From: Paenibacillus sp. 481
GTDB lineage: Bacteria > Bacillota > Bacilli > Paenibacillales > Paenibacillaceae
Assembly: GCF_021223605.1 (NCBI RefSeq)
Contig: NZ_CP075175.1
Span: forward strand, 1,778,001-1,842,000
Length of the DNA stretch: 64,000 bases
Direction of reading: 5' to 3'
A program made the translations under genes and the position numbers. Positions within the stretch are counted from its first letter, which is position 1. Each line of letters opens with the position of its first letter. This document shows positions 17,502-25,320 of the stretch, piece after piece. Under the pieces are notes generated by a model. It was given only the letters and a program-made list of their open reading frames with translations, made no database searches and had not been told where the DNA came from.

Positions 17502-17883
17502 GACTACCCTCCCACAATACTTTACACACCTGTTTCATCATCTTCAGAAACTCTTCTTCTTGTAATCCAAGATGCTTAGCCTCTACCGCCAAGCGCTGCA
17601 TTTCTTCCTTCATTTTAATCAGCCGCTCCTCTGCCATGCCTGGAGAAAACGATTCCGAAATAAACGTTCCCTTGCCACGCAGTGTAATAAAGACACCTTG
17701 CCGTTCTAATTCTTGATACGCCTTACTAACGGTGTTCGGATTAACGACAAGCCCCGATGACAACTCTCGGACGGATGGTACTTTCTCTCCTGGCTTCATA
17801 GCGCCTTTAGCAATAAGCTCCTTCATCTGCTCCACAATTTGCTCGTAAATCGGTGTTGCACTACGCTCTTGTATACGAATCAT
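17476..17883 (-). CDS. GntR-family transcriptional regulator, YtrA subfamily
   Basis: 135 residues. The N-terminal winged helix has VPSVRELSSGLVVNPNTVSK and ends with LRGKGTFI. The short C-terminal helical tail (about 75-135) is typical of the YtrA subfamily, which lacks a large effector domain. It is first gene of the operon with the ABC ATPase and permease. A promoter and a GTGTA-type dyad lie directly upstream, so autorepression is likely. Several YtrA regulators respond to lipid II-binding antibiotics; whether this one does is unknown. Confidence 0.92.
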   Translation of the reverse strand: MIRIQERSATPIYEQIVEQMKELIAKGAMKPGEKVPSVRELSSGLVVNPNTVSKAYQELERQGVFITLRGKGTFISESFSPGMAEERLIKMKEEMQRLAVEAKHLGLQEEEFLKMMKQVCKVLWEGSHDTSTSGT

Positions 17884-17947
17884 CTCACCCCTCCTTCAGT
17901 GCGAAATACTAACCTCTTGAACCCATGTTTGTTAATTCCATTTTATG

Positions 17948-17970
17948 GTGTACTATTTGAACTAATACAC
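17948..17970 (-). promoter_or_regulatory. Operator-like dyad of the YtrA-type regulator
   Basis: GTGTATTA-N7-TAGTACAC read on the minus strand, an 8-bp inverted repeat with one mismatch, immediately downstream of the -10 box and covering the expected transcription start. This is the position and style of a GntR/YtrA repressor site. Confidence 0.72.
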
Positions 17971-17999
17971 ATAATACACTCGAAAAATGATGAAGTCAA
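17971..17999 (-). promoter_or_regulatory. Sigma-A-type promoter of the GntR-ABC operon
   Basis: Minus strand: -35 TTGACT, 17-nt spacer, -10 TATTAT. It is the best consensus promoter near this operon and directly abuts the operator-like dyad. Confidence 0.8.
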
Positions 18000-18110
18000 C
18001 ACCTGATGCAATCGTTCGCCTCCCATGTAGAGTACGCTGCAAGATATGGTACAATAAACAATGCTTTAACAGCACATTTTTGCATGCAAATAAAGAGAGG
18101 AGAGTGTCGT

Positions 18111-19151
18111 ATGCGGCATTCATTTTCGCTATCTATCGGGTCTGATCGTACGATTCGCGGGGACGTATGGCTTCCGCCTGTTGCAATTAATCCATCTCAT
18201 CCTACCTCGTCTAACTCTGATGTGTACGCTAACGGGATTCTTATCATTGCGCACGGCTTCAAAGGATTCAAAGACTGGGGCATGTTTCCCTATACAGCAG
18301 CTCAGCTCGCAGAACGTACAGGAATGGTCACGATTACGTTCAACTTTACTTTTAATGGTGTAGGGGAAGAACTAACTATCTTTGATGAGCCGGAACGTTT
18401 TGCCGTTAATACATATGCTCGTGAACAGGAGGATTTAAGTGCCCTTACAACGGCAGTGCGGAGTAAACATTTTCAGCAATGGTTAGAGGAATTAGCAACG
18501 GCTAAGGCTGATGTTACACGCGTACAAATTGCTTATCATCTACCGCCTACGTGCGCATTGCCACCAAAAGACGAGAAAGCTGAGAACGACGAAATAGCGG
18601 CCAAAGCGGCTGCTGCGATAGTGCCGATTTATTTACTTGGGCATAGCCGTGGCGGAGCAAGCTGCATCCTGTTCGCTTTAGAGCATCCTTCCCTCGTAAG
18701 CGGAGTTATTTCGTGGAATGGGGTAACCAACGTCGATCTGTTCTCTGCACAGCAAAAAGAAGAACTGCTCACGTCAGGACGCTCGCAAGTGCTAAATGCA
18801 CGTACAGGAGAAGCGCTGCCCCTCGATAGCATCGTACTGCAAGACTTGGCAGCGAATAAAGAGCGCTACGATATTATTAATCGCATTAAAGATGCTGCTT
18901 ATCCGCTCCTGCTCGTCCAAGGCTCAGAAGATTTGCCAGGCTTTCGAGAAGGTTCGGCGCGATTAGTTGCAAACTATTCCGGCACGGAGTGGGCGACGAT
19001 TGAAGGTGGGACCCACACTTTTCAAGCTGTGCATCCATTTCAAGGCACAACACCTGAATTAGAGGCAGCGATCGGCACCACTGCTCGGTGGCTACAAGAG
19101 CAGCATGCTAATGCTAATGCTAATGCTAATGCTAATGCTAATGCTAAATAA
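18111..19151 (+). CDS. Alpha/beta hydrolase (dienelactone-hydrolase-like) with AN-repeat tail
   Basis: 346 residues from the ATG at 18111, chosen for the upstream gagaggagag RBS; longer readings lack one. IIAHGFKGFKDWGMFPY is the oxyanion region, LLGHSRGGAS the nucleophile elbow, GSEDLPGF carries the acid and GGTHTFQAVHPF the His. It is cytoplasmic and resembles uncharacterised S9-like esterases. Residues about 160-200 (PPKDEKAENDEIAAKAAAA) look like a low-complexity insertion before the Ser elbow. The C-terminus ends in a six-fold Ala-Asn repeat encoded by a GCTAAT hexanucleotide tract. Confidence 0.85.
   Translation: MRHSFSLSIGSDRTIRGDVWLPPVAINPSHPTSSNSDVYANGILIIAHGFKGFKDWGMFPYTAAQLAERTGMVTITFNFTFNGVGEELTIFDEPERFAVNTYAREQEDLSALTTAVRSKHFQQWLEELATAKADVTRVQIAYHLPPTCALPPKDEKAENDEIAAKAAAAIVPIYLLGHSRGGASCILFALEHPSLVSGVISWNGVTNVDLFSAQQKEELLTSGRSQVLNARTGEALPLDSIVLQDLAANKERYDIINRIKDAAYPLLLVQGSEDLPGFREGSARLVANYSGTEWATIEGGTHTFQAVHPFQGTTPELEAAIGTTARWLQEQHANANANANANANAK
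19107..19148 (+). repeat. GCTAAT hexanucleotide microsatellite at a gene 3' end
   Basis: Six GCTAAT units plus a terminal GCTAAA, in frame, encode (Ala-Asn)6-Ala-Lys just before the stop. Slippage would change tail length without shifting frame. Confidence 0.95.
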
Positions 19152-19524
19152 TATGCACAATCCAATACATCATCAACACTCTATCCAAACAAGATAAAGT
19201 GCCGCTGTCACCTTTGTAAATGTTCATTTCTAGGGGACAAATAGCTAAATTGTCTACACCTAAGAGGACAACAACCCTATATACCGCCTGAGGTGCCTTT
19301 TGAACAGACATCTTCTACATATAGATTCGAACCAGAAATAAGTATCTATATAGAGGGAGAAAAACGTTCAGCATTCACCACCTCCTCTGTGTATGAATGT
19401 CCACTATTTGAAAGACAATCTAGGATCAAATGGCACGTACAGTGGACACACATCGATGTTGTTTCTATACATTCAGCTATTCCATTATAGACACCAGGAA
19501 AAAGACAGGAGTTGCCGCATTACT
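19152..19524. other. Gene-free stretch before the antiporter
   Basis: About 370 bp with no convincing ORF, terminator or known riboswitch. An open stretch at 19293-19490 has no RBS and non-coding composition. Leader or promoter functions for the NhaC-type gene are possible but not visible. Confidence 0.4.
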
Positions 19525-20877
19525 ATGCTATCTAAAAATCAGTTAATTACCGTCGTAGTTACGACGATCGGGGGATTAACCGCAGCCTACTTGCTTGGCA
19601 TACCACTTATTTTAGGCTTTGCTCTCGGCTTCGCTACCCTTACTTTATACTCACGTAAGCAAGGCGTTGCTTGGTCTACATTGACACACGCGATGCGTGA
19701 CGGGGCAACCCATACGCTCGAAGTCGTATGGATACTTGTAATGGTCGGGTTAGTCATTCCGACATGGACACTTAGCGGTACGATCCCTTATTTGATCGAA
19801 CAAGGTTTGCAATGGATTCATCCCGCATACATGGTTACGCTGACGTTCTGGTTTGCAGCGCTGTTCTCGATGCTGCTCGGTACATCGACAGGCACGCTTA
19901 GCGCTGTCGGCATCCCGATGATGGGTGCCGCCGCTATCGCCGGCGTTCCATTGCCGCTTATGGCAGGGGCACTCGTATCAGGTGCCTTCGTCGGAGACCG
20001 AACATCGCCGTTCTCCAGTGCGCATCGACTGGTCGCTGACTCGACGGGTACAACGGTCTCACGGCAATACCCAGCCATGGCACCGACGACGCTGCTTGGA
20101 CTAGGAGCAGCGACCGCGTTCTTTCTCTTTATGGATCTGAACGGCAGTTGGGCAACGGGTAGCTCCGTGGTTCACCTTGACGCATTTCGCCAGCAATTCA
20201 CGTTCAGCCCATGGCTTGTGTTGCCAGCCGTTGTCCTCATCGGCGCCATTTTGTTCCGCTTGAAGACGCGTTATGCGTTTATGCTCTCCATTGCGACCGC
20301 CATCGTACTTGGCGTTTGGTTGCAAGATGTTGCACCTATGGATTGGGTGCGCAGCATGCTGTTCGGCTATGAGAACACAGCACTGCCTTCTTTGCATACG
20401 AAGGGCTTACTAAGTATGCTCGATTTGGTGCTATTAATTGCGTTGGCTGGGTCTTACAACGGCATCTTGGAGGCGACACGCACGTTAGAACCGTACATGG
20501 TTGCCCTGATGGGACAGCAACCATCCTTGCCTAGTGCCACCGTTAAAGTAGGCTTGTTTGGCTTGGCACTTGGACTCGTGTCCTGTACCCAAACGCTGCC
20601 CATTATGATGGCTGGGCGCAACGTGCTGCCGCTATGGTCATCCCGTTTTCCTAAGGAGCAATTGTCACGCGTCATAGCTGACACCGCACTTGTATTCGCA
20701 GCCATGGTTCCTTGGAACATGCTTGCTGTACTATGTGGTACGATTTTAGGCGTGCCCGTTCATGAATATGTACCGTATGCCGTGTTCTTATGGAGCTTGC
20801 CGCTCTTTACGCTCATCGTGTCTACACTGATGCGTAGGCGCTATATCACTTATGTTGAAAATAAAAAGGCCGGCTAG
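19525..20877 (+). CDS. NhaC-family Na+/H+ antiporter
   Basis: 450 residues from the ATG at 19525 (aggag lies 13 nt upstream, rather far); upstream in-frame starts would add about 44 non-membrane residues. About 11-12 TM segments. It carries the family-typical GALVSGAFVGDRTSPFSS segment, with Asp and Arg in a membrane region, and the earlier LGTSTGTLSAVGIPMMGAA. Expected to exchange external H+ for cytoplasmic Na+ at the membrane; dicarboxylate/amine exchange is an alternative for this family (malate/lactate antiporters are NhaC relatives). No partner gene is adjacent. Confidence 0.87.
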   Translation: MLSKNQLITVVVTTIGGLTAAYLLGIPLILGFALGFATLTLYSRKQGVAWSTLTHAMRDGATHTLEVVWILVMVGLVIPTWTLSGTIPYLIEQGLQWIHPAYMVTLTFWFAALFSMLLGTSTGTLSAVGIPMMGAAAIAGVPLPLMAGALVSGAFVGDRTSPFSSAHRLVADSTGTTVSRQYPAMAPTTLLGLGAATAFFLFMDLNGSWATGSSVVHLDAFRQQFTFSPWLVLPAVVLIGAILFRLKTRYAFMLSIATAIVLGVWLQDVAPMDWVRSMLFGYENTALPSLHTKGLLSMLDLVLLIALAGSYNGILEATRTLEPYMVALMGQQPSLPSATVKVGLFGLALGLVSCTQTLPIMMAGRNVLPLWSSRFPKEQLSRVIADTALVFAAMVPWNMLAVLCGTILGVPVHEYVPYAVFLWSLPLFTLIVSTLMRRRYITYVENKKAG

Positions 20878-20944
20878 AATTGTCTGTTCGGCGAACCCTA
20901 TAAACAGAACATGAACGAACTTATATGCAAAAAGGAAGATCAAA

Positions 20945-21616
20945 ATGAACCTATCTCAAGTCATGTCCGAATTGGAAGCGTACGGTTCAGAGCAGCACCG
21001 GAAAACGTTTCGCCGCCACGGCGCCCAAGATCCGTTGTTTGGTGTCACCTTCGGTAACTTAACCAAACTCAAAAAGACGATCAAGTGCAATCACGCACTC
21101 GCCGAAGAGCTGTTCGCGACCGGAAATACGGATGCACAGACACTAGCTACTATGGTTGCTGATCCACAAGCGATGACCAAGTCAGATATCGAACGTTGGC
21201 TGTCCAAAATGAACTACTATACGTTAATTGACGTGTTTATGTCCAACGTTGTTATCAAATCAGCTTATGCTGAAGAGCTTGCTAACCAGTGGATCCTGTC
21301 CACAGACGAATGGATTGGCAGAGCTGGCTGGCAGTTAGTTGCATTGCTGGCACTTCACCATAAGCAATTAAGTGACGAGCCGTTCGTTCGCTATGCGCAG
21401 CTCGTCAAGGATGAAGTGCATCAACGCCCGAATCGGACGCGGGAGGCCATGAACGGAGCGCTTATCGCCATCGGCATCCGCAATGAGCAGCTTGAAACAT
21501 TGATCAGAGAACTGGTTCCGCTAATTGGCCCGATTCACGTCGATCATGGAGAGACAAATTGCAAAACGCCCGACCCGATTCCTTATATTGAAAAAGCAAA
21601 AGCTCGCAAAAAATAA
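20945..21616 (+). CDS. AlkD-like DNA alkylation repair protein
   Basis: 223 residues, all-helical HEAT-like repeats of the DNA alkylation repair family (PF08713): VTFGNLTKLKKTIK, WLSKMNYYTLIDVF, DEWIGRAGWQLVALLAL and VDHGETNCKTPD. Characterised members are 3-methyladenine/7-methylguanine glycosylases. This shorter subgroup often lacks proven catalytic residues, so glycosylase activity is only inferred. It starts 67 bp after the antiporter stop with its own AAAGGAAG RBS. Confidence 0.82.
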   Translation: MNLSQVMSELEAYGSEQHRKTFRRHGAQDPLFGVTFGNLTKLKKTIKCNHALAEELFATGNTDAQTLATMVADPQAMTKSDIERWLSKMNYYTLIDVFMSNVVIKSAYAEELANQWILSTDEWIGRAGWQLVALLALHHKQLSDEPFVRYAQLVKDEVHQRPNRTREAMNGALIAIGIRNEQLETLIRELVPLIGPIHVDHGETNCKTPDPIPYIEKAKARKK

Positions 21617-21673
21617 ATCGCTAGCCCTTTCACTAGCGATACTACTGACCAAGTCAAGCGCATGATCCGCATC

Positions 21674-21733
21674 AAAAAAAGGAACACCACTCAGCCGCGT
21701 AGACAACACGGCGAGTGTGTTCCTTTTCTTTTT
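21674..21733. terminator. Bidirectional terminator between the convergent AlkD-like gene and nadE
   Basis: AAAAAAAGGAACAC-ACTC-GCCG pairs with CGGCGAGTGTGTTCC-TTTTCTTTTT. U-rich runs appear on both strands, so it can serve both genes. A smaller ATCGCTAG/CTAGCGAT hairpin precedes it at 21617-21642. Confidence 0.88.
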
Positions 21734-21768
21734 CCAACTTTCCGATCACATCATGATCGCATTACAGC

Positions 21769-22578
21769 TTAAATACCAGGAATCGGTGAGCGCTTATGCT
21801 CTGTCTTCCGGTATTGTTGTTCGATCTTTTCACGCACATCGTCCGGCACTACTTTGCCTTCCAAATAGTCGCTGTTGTGCTCGTATGTAATCCCTAGCTC
21901 TTTCTCGTCCGTCTGACCTTCCCATAGGCCAGCCGTAGGCGCTTTGTCGATCACACTTGAAGGCACATTCAAATGACTCGCCAATTGACGAACTTGACGC
22001 TTGTTCAACGAAGCAAGCGGTGTAATATCAACTGCGCCGTCGCCCCACTTCGTGTAGAAGCCAGTTAACGCTTCTGAAGCGTGATCGGTACCGACCACGA
22101 GCAAATTCAAATCAAATGCCAACGCGTATTGTGTAACCATCCGAATACGCGCCTTCACGTTGCCCTTGCCTGGAATGCTTAGATGGCGAGGATTGTTCAT
22201 ATGCTTGAACGATTGCTCGACTTCAAGTGCGATTTCATTTACCGCATCTTCAATGTTCGTCTCAATCGTATGTTTCAATTGGAACGCTTCCGCCACAGCA
22301 TAGCTGTCCGCGATGTCTACTTGCTCGCCATAAGGCTGGAAGACGCCAAGCGTCATATACGGCTGGCCTGTTTCAGCGGCCAGCTCGTCAGTCGCCTGCT
22401 TGCACAGGCCAGCTGCTACCGCGCTGTCAATACCGCCACTGATGGCGATCAACAATCCAGTTGTGCCCGCTTGTTTCACATATTGCTTTAAAAAATCGAC
22501 GCGCTTGCGGATTTCCGCAACGGGATCAATTTGTGCTTGAACATTGAAGCGCTCGATAATTTCCTGCTGCAAACTCAT
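21769..22578 (-). CDS. nadE: Ammonia-dependent NAD+ synthetase NadE
   Basis: 269 residues from the ATG at 22578 (AAAGGGG upstream; an in-frame TTG 18 nt earlier is less likely). It converts nicotinic acid adenine dinucleotide, ATP and ammonia to NAD+. PP-loop ATP site ISGGIDSAVAAG; VVGTDHASEALTGFYTKWGDGAVDITPL; and KRQVRQLASHLNVP with DKAPTAGLW are family signatures. Length equals the Bacillus NH3-dependent form without a glutaminase domain. It follows the bacilliredoxin gene but is separated from it by a terminator. Confidence 0.97.
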   Translation of the reverse strand: MSLQQEIIERFNVQAQIDPVAEIRKRVDFLKQYVKQAGTTGLLIAISGGIDSAVAAGLCKQATDELAAETGQPYMTLGVFQPYGEQVDIADSYAVAEAFQLKHTIETNIEDAVNEIALEVEQSFKHMNNPRHLSIPGKGNVKARIRMVTQYALAFDLNLLVVGTDHASEALTGFYTKWGDGAVDITPLASLNKRQVRQLASHLNVPSSVIDKAPTAGLWEGQTDEKELGITYEHNSDYLEGKVVPDDVREKIEQQYRKTEHKRSPIPGI

Positions 22579-22611
22579 CGTCCTGTCCCCTTTCAAGACT
22601 CATTTCTGTGT

Positions 22612-22647
22612 AAAAAATCCCCGCACAGCTTAAGCGCGGGGGTTTTT
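22612..22647 (-). terminator. Terminator between bacilliredoxin gene and nadE
   Basis: Minus strand: CCCCGC, an 11-nt loop, GCGGGG, then ATTTTTTA. It insulates nadE from the upstream gene. Confidence 0.82.
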
Positions 22648-22681
22648 GTCCATAAGCATCGCGGCTTACAGACGTCGTTTA

Positions 22682-23116
22682 TTAACGGCAGAAACGGTCA
22701 AACGCAGCTTGCAATTCCGCTGCAATGTCTTCTGCCGAACGGTTTTCAATGCTAAGACGCTCGATAAAATGAACAAGTTCGCCGTCTTTCATCAGGGCGA
22801 TCGATGGCGAAGAAGGCGGGTATGGCGCAAAGTATTCGCGCGCTTTTGCCGTTGCCTCTTTATCTTGGCCAGCAAACACCGTGAACAAGTGATCCGGTGT
22901 TACATCATGCTCCAACGCTTGGCGAATACCTGGACGACATTGACCTGCCGCACAGCCACACACCGAGTTTACAACGACAAGCGCTGTTCCCTTAGCAGTT
23001 GGCAACTTTTCTTCAACCTCTTCAGCTGTACGCAACTCGACGACTCCCATGTTCGTCAATTCCGTACGCATTGGTTGTACCATATCGGACATATATTGCT
23101 CAAAAGACATAGACAT
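22682..23116 (-). CDS. BrxA/BrxB-family bacilliredoxin
   Basis: 144 residues from the ATG at 23116 (AAGGAG with 8-nt spacing; a GTG three codons upstream sits too close to that RBS). Thioredoxin-like DUF1094 family. Conserved CGC motif at Cys53-Gly-Cys55 in VVNSVCGCAAGQCRPG, as in B. subtilis YphP/YqiW. These proteins remove bacillithiol from S-bacillithiolated proteins after oxidative stress in the cytoplasm. The presence of this family implies the organism makes bacillithiol. The sequence does not separate BrxA from BrxB. Confidence 0.95.
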   Translation of the reverse strand: MSMSFEQYMSDMVQPMRTELTNMGVVELRTAEEVEEKLPTAKGTALVVVNSVCGCAAGQCRPGIRQALEHDVTPDHLFTVFAGQDKEATAKAREYFAPYPPSSPSIALMKDGELVHFIERLSIENRSAEDIAAELQAAFDRFCR

Positions 23117-23277
23117 TAGCGTCACTCCTTACCTCAGTAGGTCATTCAGATAGATTGCAGGTTCCTCAACTTATCCTTTTACTCTATCGTTTAATATTGT
23201 AACCACGGGTAAGGATGGAAAGCAAGGGAAAGCGCAAGCAACGACATAAAAATCGAGCTTGGCCCCCCCTTTTTCAT

Positions 23278-23394
23278 TTACGTTGAAGGACGATTAGGCC
23301 CGTTCAGCCGCTTATCCTGTACGCCAGGGTTACGATCTTTTCCAGAACTGTTTTGCTTTGCTTGCTGCTGTTGAGCTTTTGAATCTTGGCTCAT
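23278..23394 (-). CDS. 38-residue small hydrophilic protein
   Basis: Encodes MSQDSKAQQQQAKQ... ending KRLNGPNRPST. An excellent GGAGG RBS lies 7 nt upstream of the ATG, and the composition (Gln, Ser, Lys, Pro, no hydrophobic core) is that of a disordered protein. It resembles in style the tiny minor spore proteins (SASP-like) of Bacillota, but I cannot place it in a named family. It lies between the bacilliredoxin gene and a membrane-protein gene on the same strand, 67 bp from the latter. The strength of the RBS is the main support. Confidence 0.65.
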   Translation of the reverse strand: MSQDSKAQQQQAKQNSSGKDRNPGVQDKRLNGPNRPST

Positions 23395-23460
23395 TGGAAG
23401 ACCTCCTTTCCAATATATCGCCATTATTATGTACGTAGTTATGCAGCGCTATCCAGTTGA

Positions 23461-24288
23461 TTAAGTCCGTTCAGACGATTTGATTGATTCTGTTGCATCT
23501 TTTAATGCTGTTGCATCGTTTGTTTCTGTTGCTTCGAGCAATTCTGTTGCAACATTTGATTCTGTCGACCCCGTTGAGTCGGCAAGAATTCGCTCTTTAT
23601 AACGCGTCATCACGAAAGCAATAGCTAACAGCCCACCAAACATCCACTGTGCAGGGGCAAGACCGAGCACCAATGAATCGTGAATTTTCACCAAACTGGT
23701 CAACATCCCGATGATCCCCCATGCTAACGCAACGACTCGCGCGTCATAAAGCGATCCGAGCGACCGCCGACTTAGCCAGAGCATACATAGCATGACCACG
23801 CACAGCAGAGATTCCAACGGCGGGATGCCATCAGGCGTCATCCCGCTTGGCAGCGGCAAAGATGTGAAGCTTGGCGCACTAGAACCGTTCAGCGTATACA
23901 CCCAGCCGTACGCAGCAACTGCCGCTAGCACACCATGAACAGCTAGATCCGCTAACATAAGCACACTTAGCTGATGCTTACGCAAGTAGACAGCTGTCCA
24001 AGCGGCTAATCCGATTACGAGCAGAATGTTGCCATTCGTCGAAGTACCGCTCAAGTACAGCATTGCGCTCGTCTGCTCCCATATAATAGACGGCGAGTCC
24101 CACAAGTAGCCTATCTTCTCATTGAGCATAAGCATGATGACTACGGCTAAAGCCCAATCTGTCCACGCACGTGATGCGCCTTCCATCCGCGCACGAAAGG
24201 AGATAGCGACAACGCCGATAAGCAGAGAAGCAACACTAACGAGCATTGCCCACTGTATGGTCACTGCTCCAATTTGAATGACGTCCAC
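23461..24288 (-). CDS. Integral membrane protein of unknown function
   Basis: 275 residues with about seven TM segments (from VTIQWAMLVSVASLLIGVVA to WMFGGLLAIAFVMT). An acidic, Thr/Ala-rich cytoplasmic tail of about 40 residues contains near-repeats (STGSTESNVATELLEATETN; DATALKDATES). The arrangement recalls prolipoprotein diacylglyceryl transferase-like folds, but the Lgt signature is not visible. A structured leader candidate lies about 100 bp upstream. Function unknown. Confidence 0.7.
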   Translation of the reverse strand: MDVIQIGAVTIQWAMLVSVASLLIGVVAISFRARMEGASRAWTDWALAVVIMLMLNEKIGYLWDSPSIIWEQTSAMLYLSGTSTNGNILLVIGLAAWTAVYLRKHQLSVLMLADLAVHGVLAAVAAYGWVYTLNGSSAPSFTSLPLPSGMTPDGIPPLESLLCVVMLCMLWLSRRSLGSLYDARVVALAWGIIGMLTSLVKIHDSLVLGLAPAQWMFGGLLAIAFVMTRYKERILADSTGSTESNVATELLEATETNDATALKDATESIKSSERT

Positions 24289-24384
24289 GTTTCAGCCCCC
24301 ATATATAAACTAAGATTAGATTTCTATCCTATCTTACATGAGGCTCCGTGACCGTTCAAACTATGGCTCAGCTTGTAATCTAAC

Positions 24385-24454
24385 ACCGTGTCCATATGCC
24401 TTGCGGCGGTGATATGGATGCCGTAGGAAGCAGGTAGCCCCTTGGAGACACGGT
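24385..24454 (-). ncRNA. Candidate structured RNA or leader (unassigned)
   Basis: Outer arms ACCGTGTC (24385-24392) and GACACGGT (24447-24454) are perfectly complementary. Inside, read on the minus strand, CCATAT-CACC-GCC-GCAA-GGC-ATATGG forms a hairpin with a GCAA tetraloop and an asymmetric bulge, and the rest (ggggctacctgcttcctacgg) is GC-rich and unpaired. It sits in the 215-bp gap between two minus-strand genes, so it may be a leader of the membrane-protein gene or a 3' structure of the DJ-1-like gene. No U tract follows. It matches no RNA family I can identify. Confidence 0.35.
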
Positions 24455-24503
24455 ATTGCATGTATTCACCACTAAAGCTTGGGGTGCCATTCAGCAGCAA
24501 CCT

Positions 24504-25130
24504 TTATTGGATTGAGTTCATCAACTCATAATAATAGTTGGAGTCTTGGGTCTTATTAAGACTATACCAAGCATCTAGTGTGTTCGATGAGAACACATCC
24601 AGTCCTCTCAAGACGTGCATAGCAAATTCTAACGGAGCTATTCCAGATGCCGTGATCAGTTTTCCATCCGTTACAGCAGGTTCCATTTTGTAATAATGCT
24701 CGCCCGTGTAAGAGGGACAGATCATTTTAAGGTATTCCCGATCATTGCTTGTATGCCAACGTGAATTCAGCAATCCCGTCTGGGCAAGCCCCATGGTAGC
24801 GCCACAAATCGCTGCAACCCATATCCCTTCCTGTAAACACCTCTCAACGATTGTAAAGATCGGTTGGTGAATGGCTTCTGTCCACGTATCTCCACCGGGT
24901 AAAATCAATGCATCTATGCTTTCCATGCTGCACTCATCCAGCGTGATGTCAGGTAGTATTTTCAATCCGCCCATCGTAGTTACAAGCTTCTTCTCCAGGC
25001 CCACGGTAACTATTTTAGATGGGGACAACCCCTTTTTATAAAATCTTCCCGAGTTCAGTTCGGCAGTTAAGTAACCTATTTCCCAGTCTGACATGGTGTC
25101 GAACACATAAAGGTATATCGTATTATTCAT
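24504..25130 (-). CDS. DJ-1/PfpI-family (class I glutamine amidotransferase-like) protein
   Basis: 208 residues from the ATG at 25130 (AAGGAG upstream; an in-frame GTG two codons earlier is too close). Single DJ-1/PfpI domain: YLYVFDTMSDWE, DALILPGGDTW with the acidic elbow residue region, and nucleophile Cys in VAAICGATMGLAQTGLL. Relatives such as B. subtilis YdeA are uncharacterised; activities reported in the superfamily include deglycase, chaperone and isonitrile hydratase. Monocistronic by spacing. Confidence 0.88.
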   Translation of the reverse strand: MNNTIYLYVFDTMSDWEIGYLTAELNSGRFYKKGLSPSKIVTVGLEKKLVTTMGGLKILPDITLDECSMESIDALILPGGDTWTEAIHQPIFTIVERCLQEGIWVAAICGATMGLAQTGLLNSRWHTSNDREYLKMICPSYTGEHYYKMEPAVTDGKLITASGIAPLEFAMHVLRGLDVFSSNTLDAWYSLNKTQDSNYYYELMNSIQ

Positions 25131-25215
25131 TTGCACGCTCTCCTTATTTTACAATTCATCAAGTAGTACCAACCATCTATATCTAGCGGTAATCAGTGAT
25201 TCTTGCTCATTTTAA

Positions 25216-25253
25216 AATAGCTTCACTGACATCTATATGTCAGTGAAGCTATT
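25216..25253 (-). terminator. Terminator of the PAS sensor kinase gene
   Basis: AATAGCTTCACTGACAT-N4-ATGTCAGTGAAGCTATT, a perfect 17-bp stem, followed on the minus strand by TTAAAATG. It lies about 70 bp past the kinase stop. Confidence 0.72.
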
Positions 25254-25320
25254 AAAGTTGAACATATTCCATTAACTCCGACGCATCAGCAACAAGCTCT
25301 GCATAAAAAATGCCAGCATA

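Noticed and set aside
24385-24454. Possible SRP RNA because of GTAGGAAGCAGG
   Set aside because: The invariant GGAA-tetraloop helix with its symmetric loop cannot be folded here, and the Alu-type 5' domain is absent.
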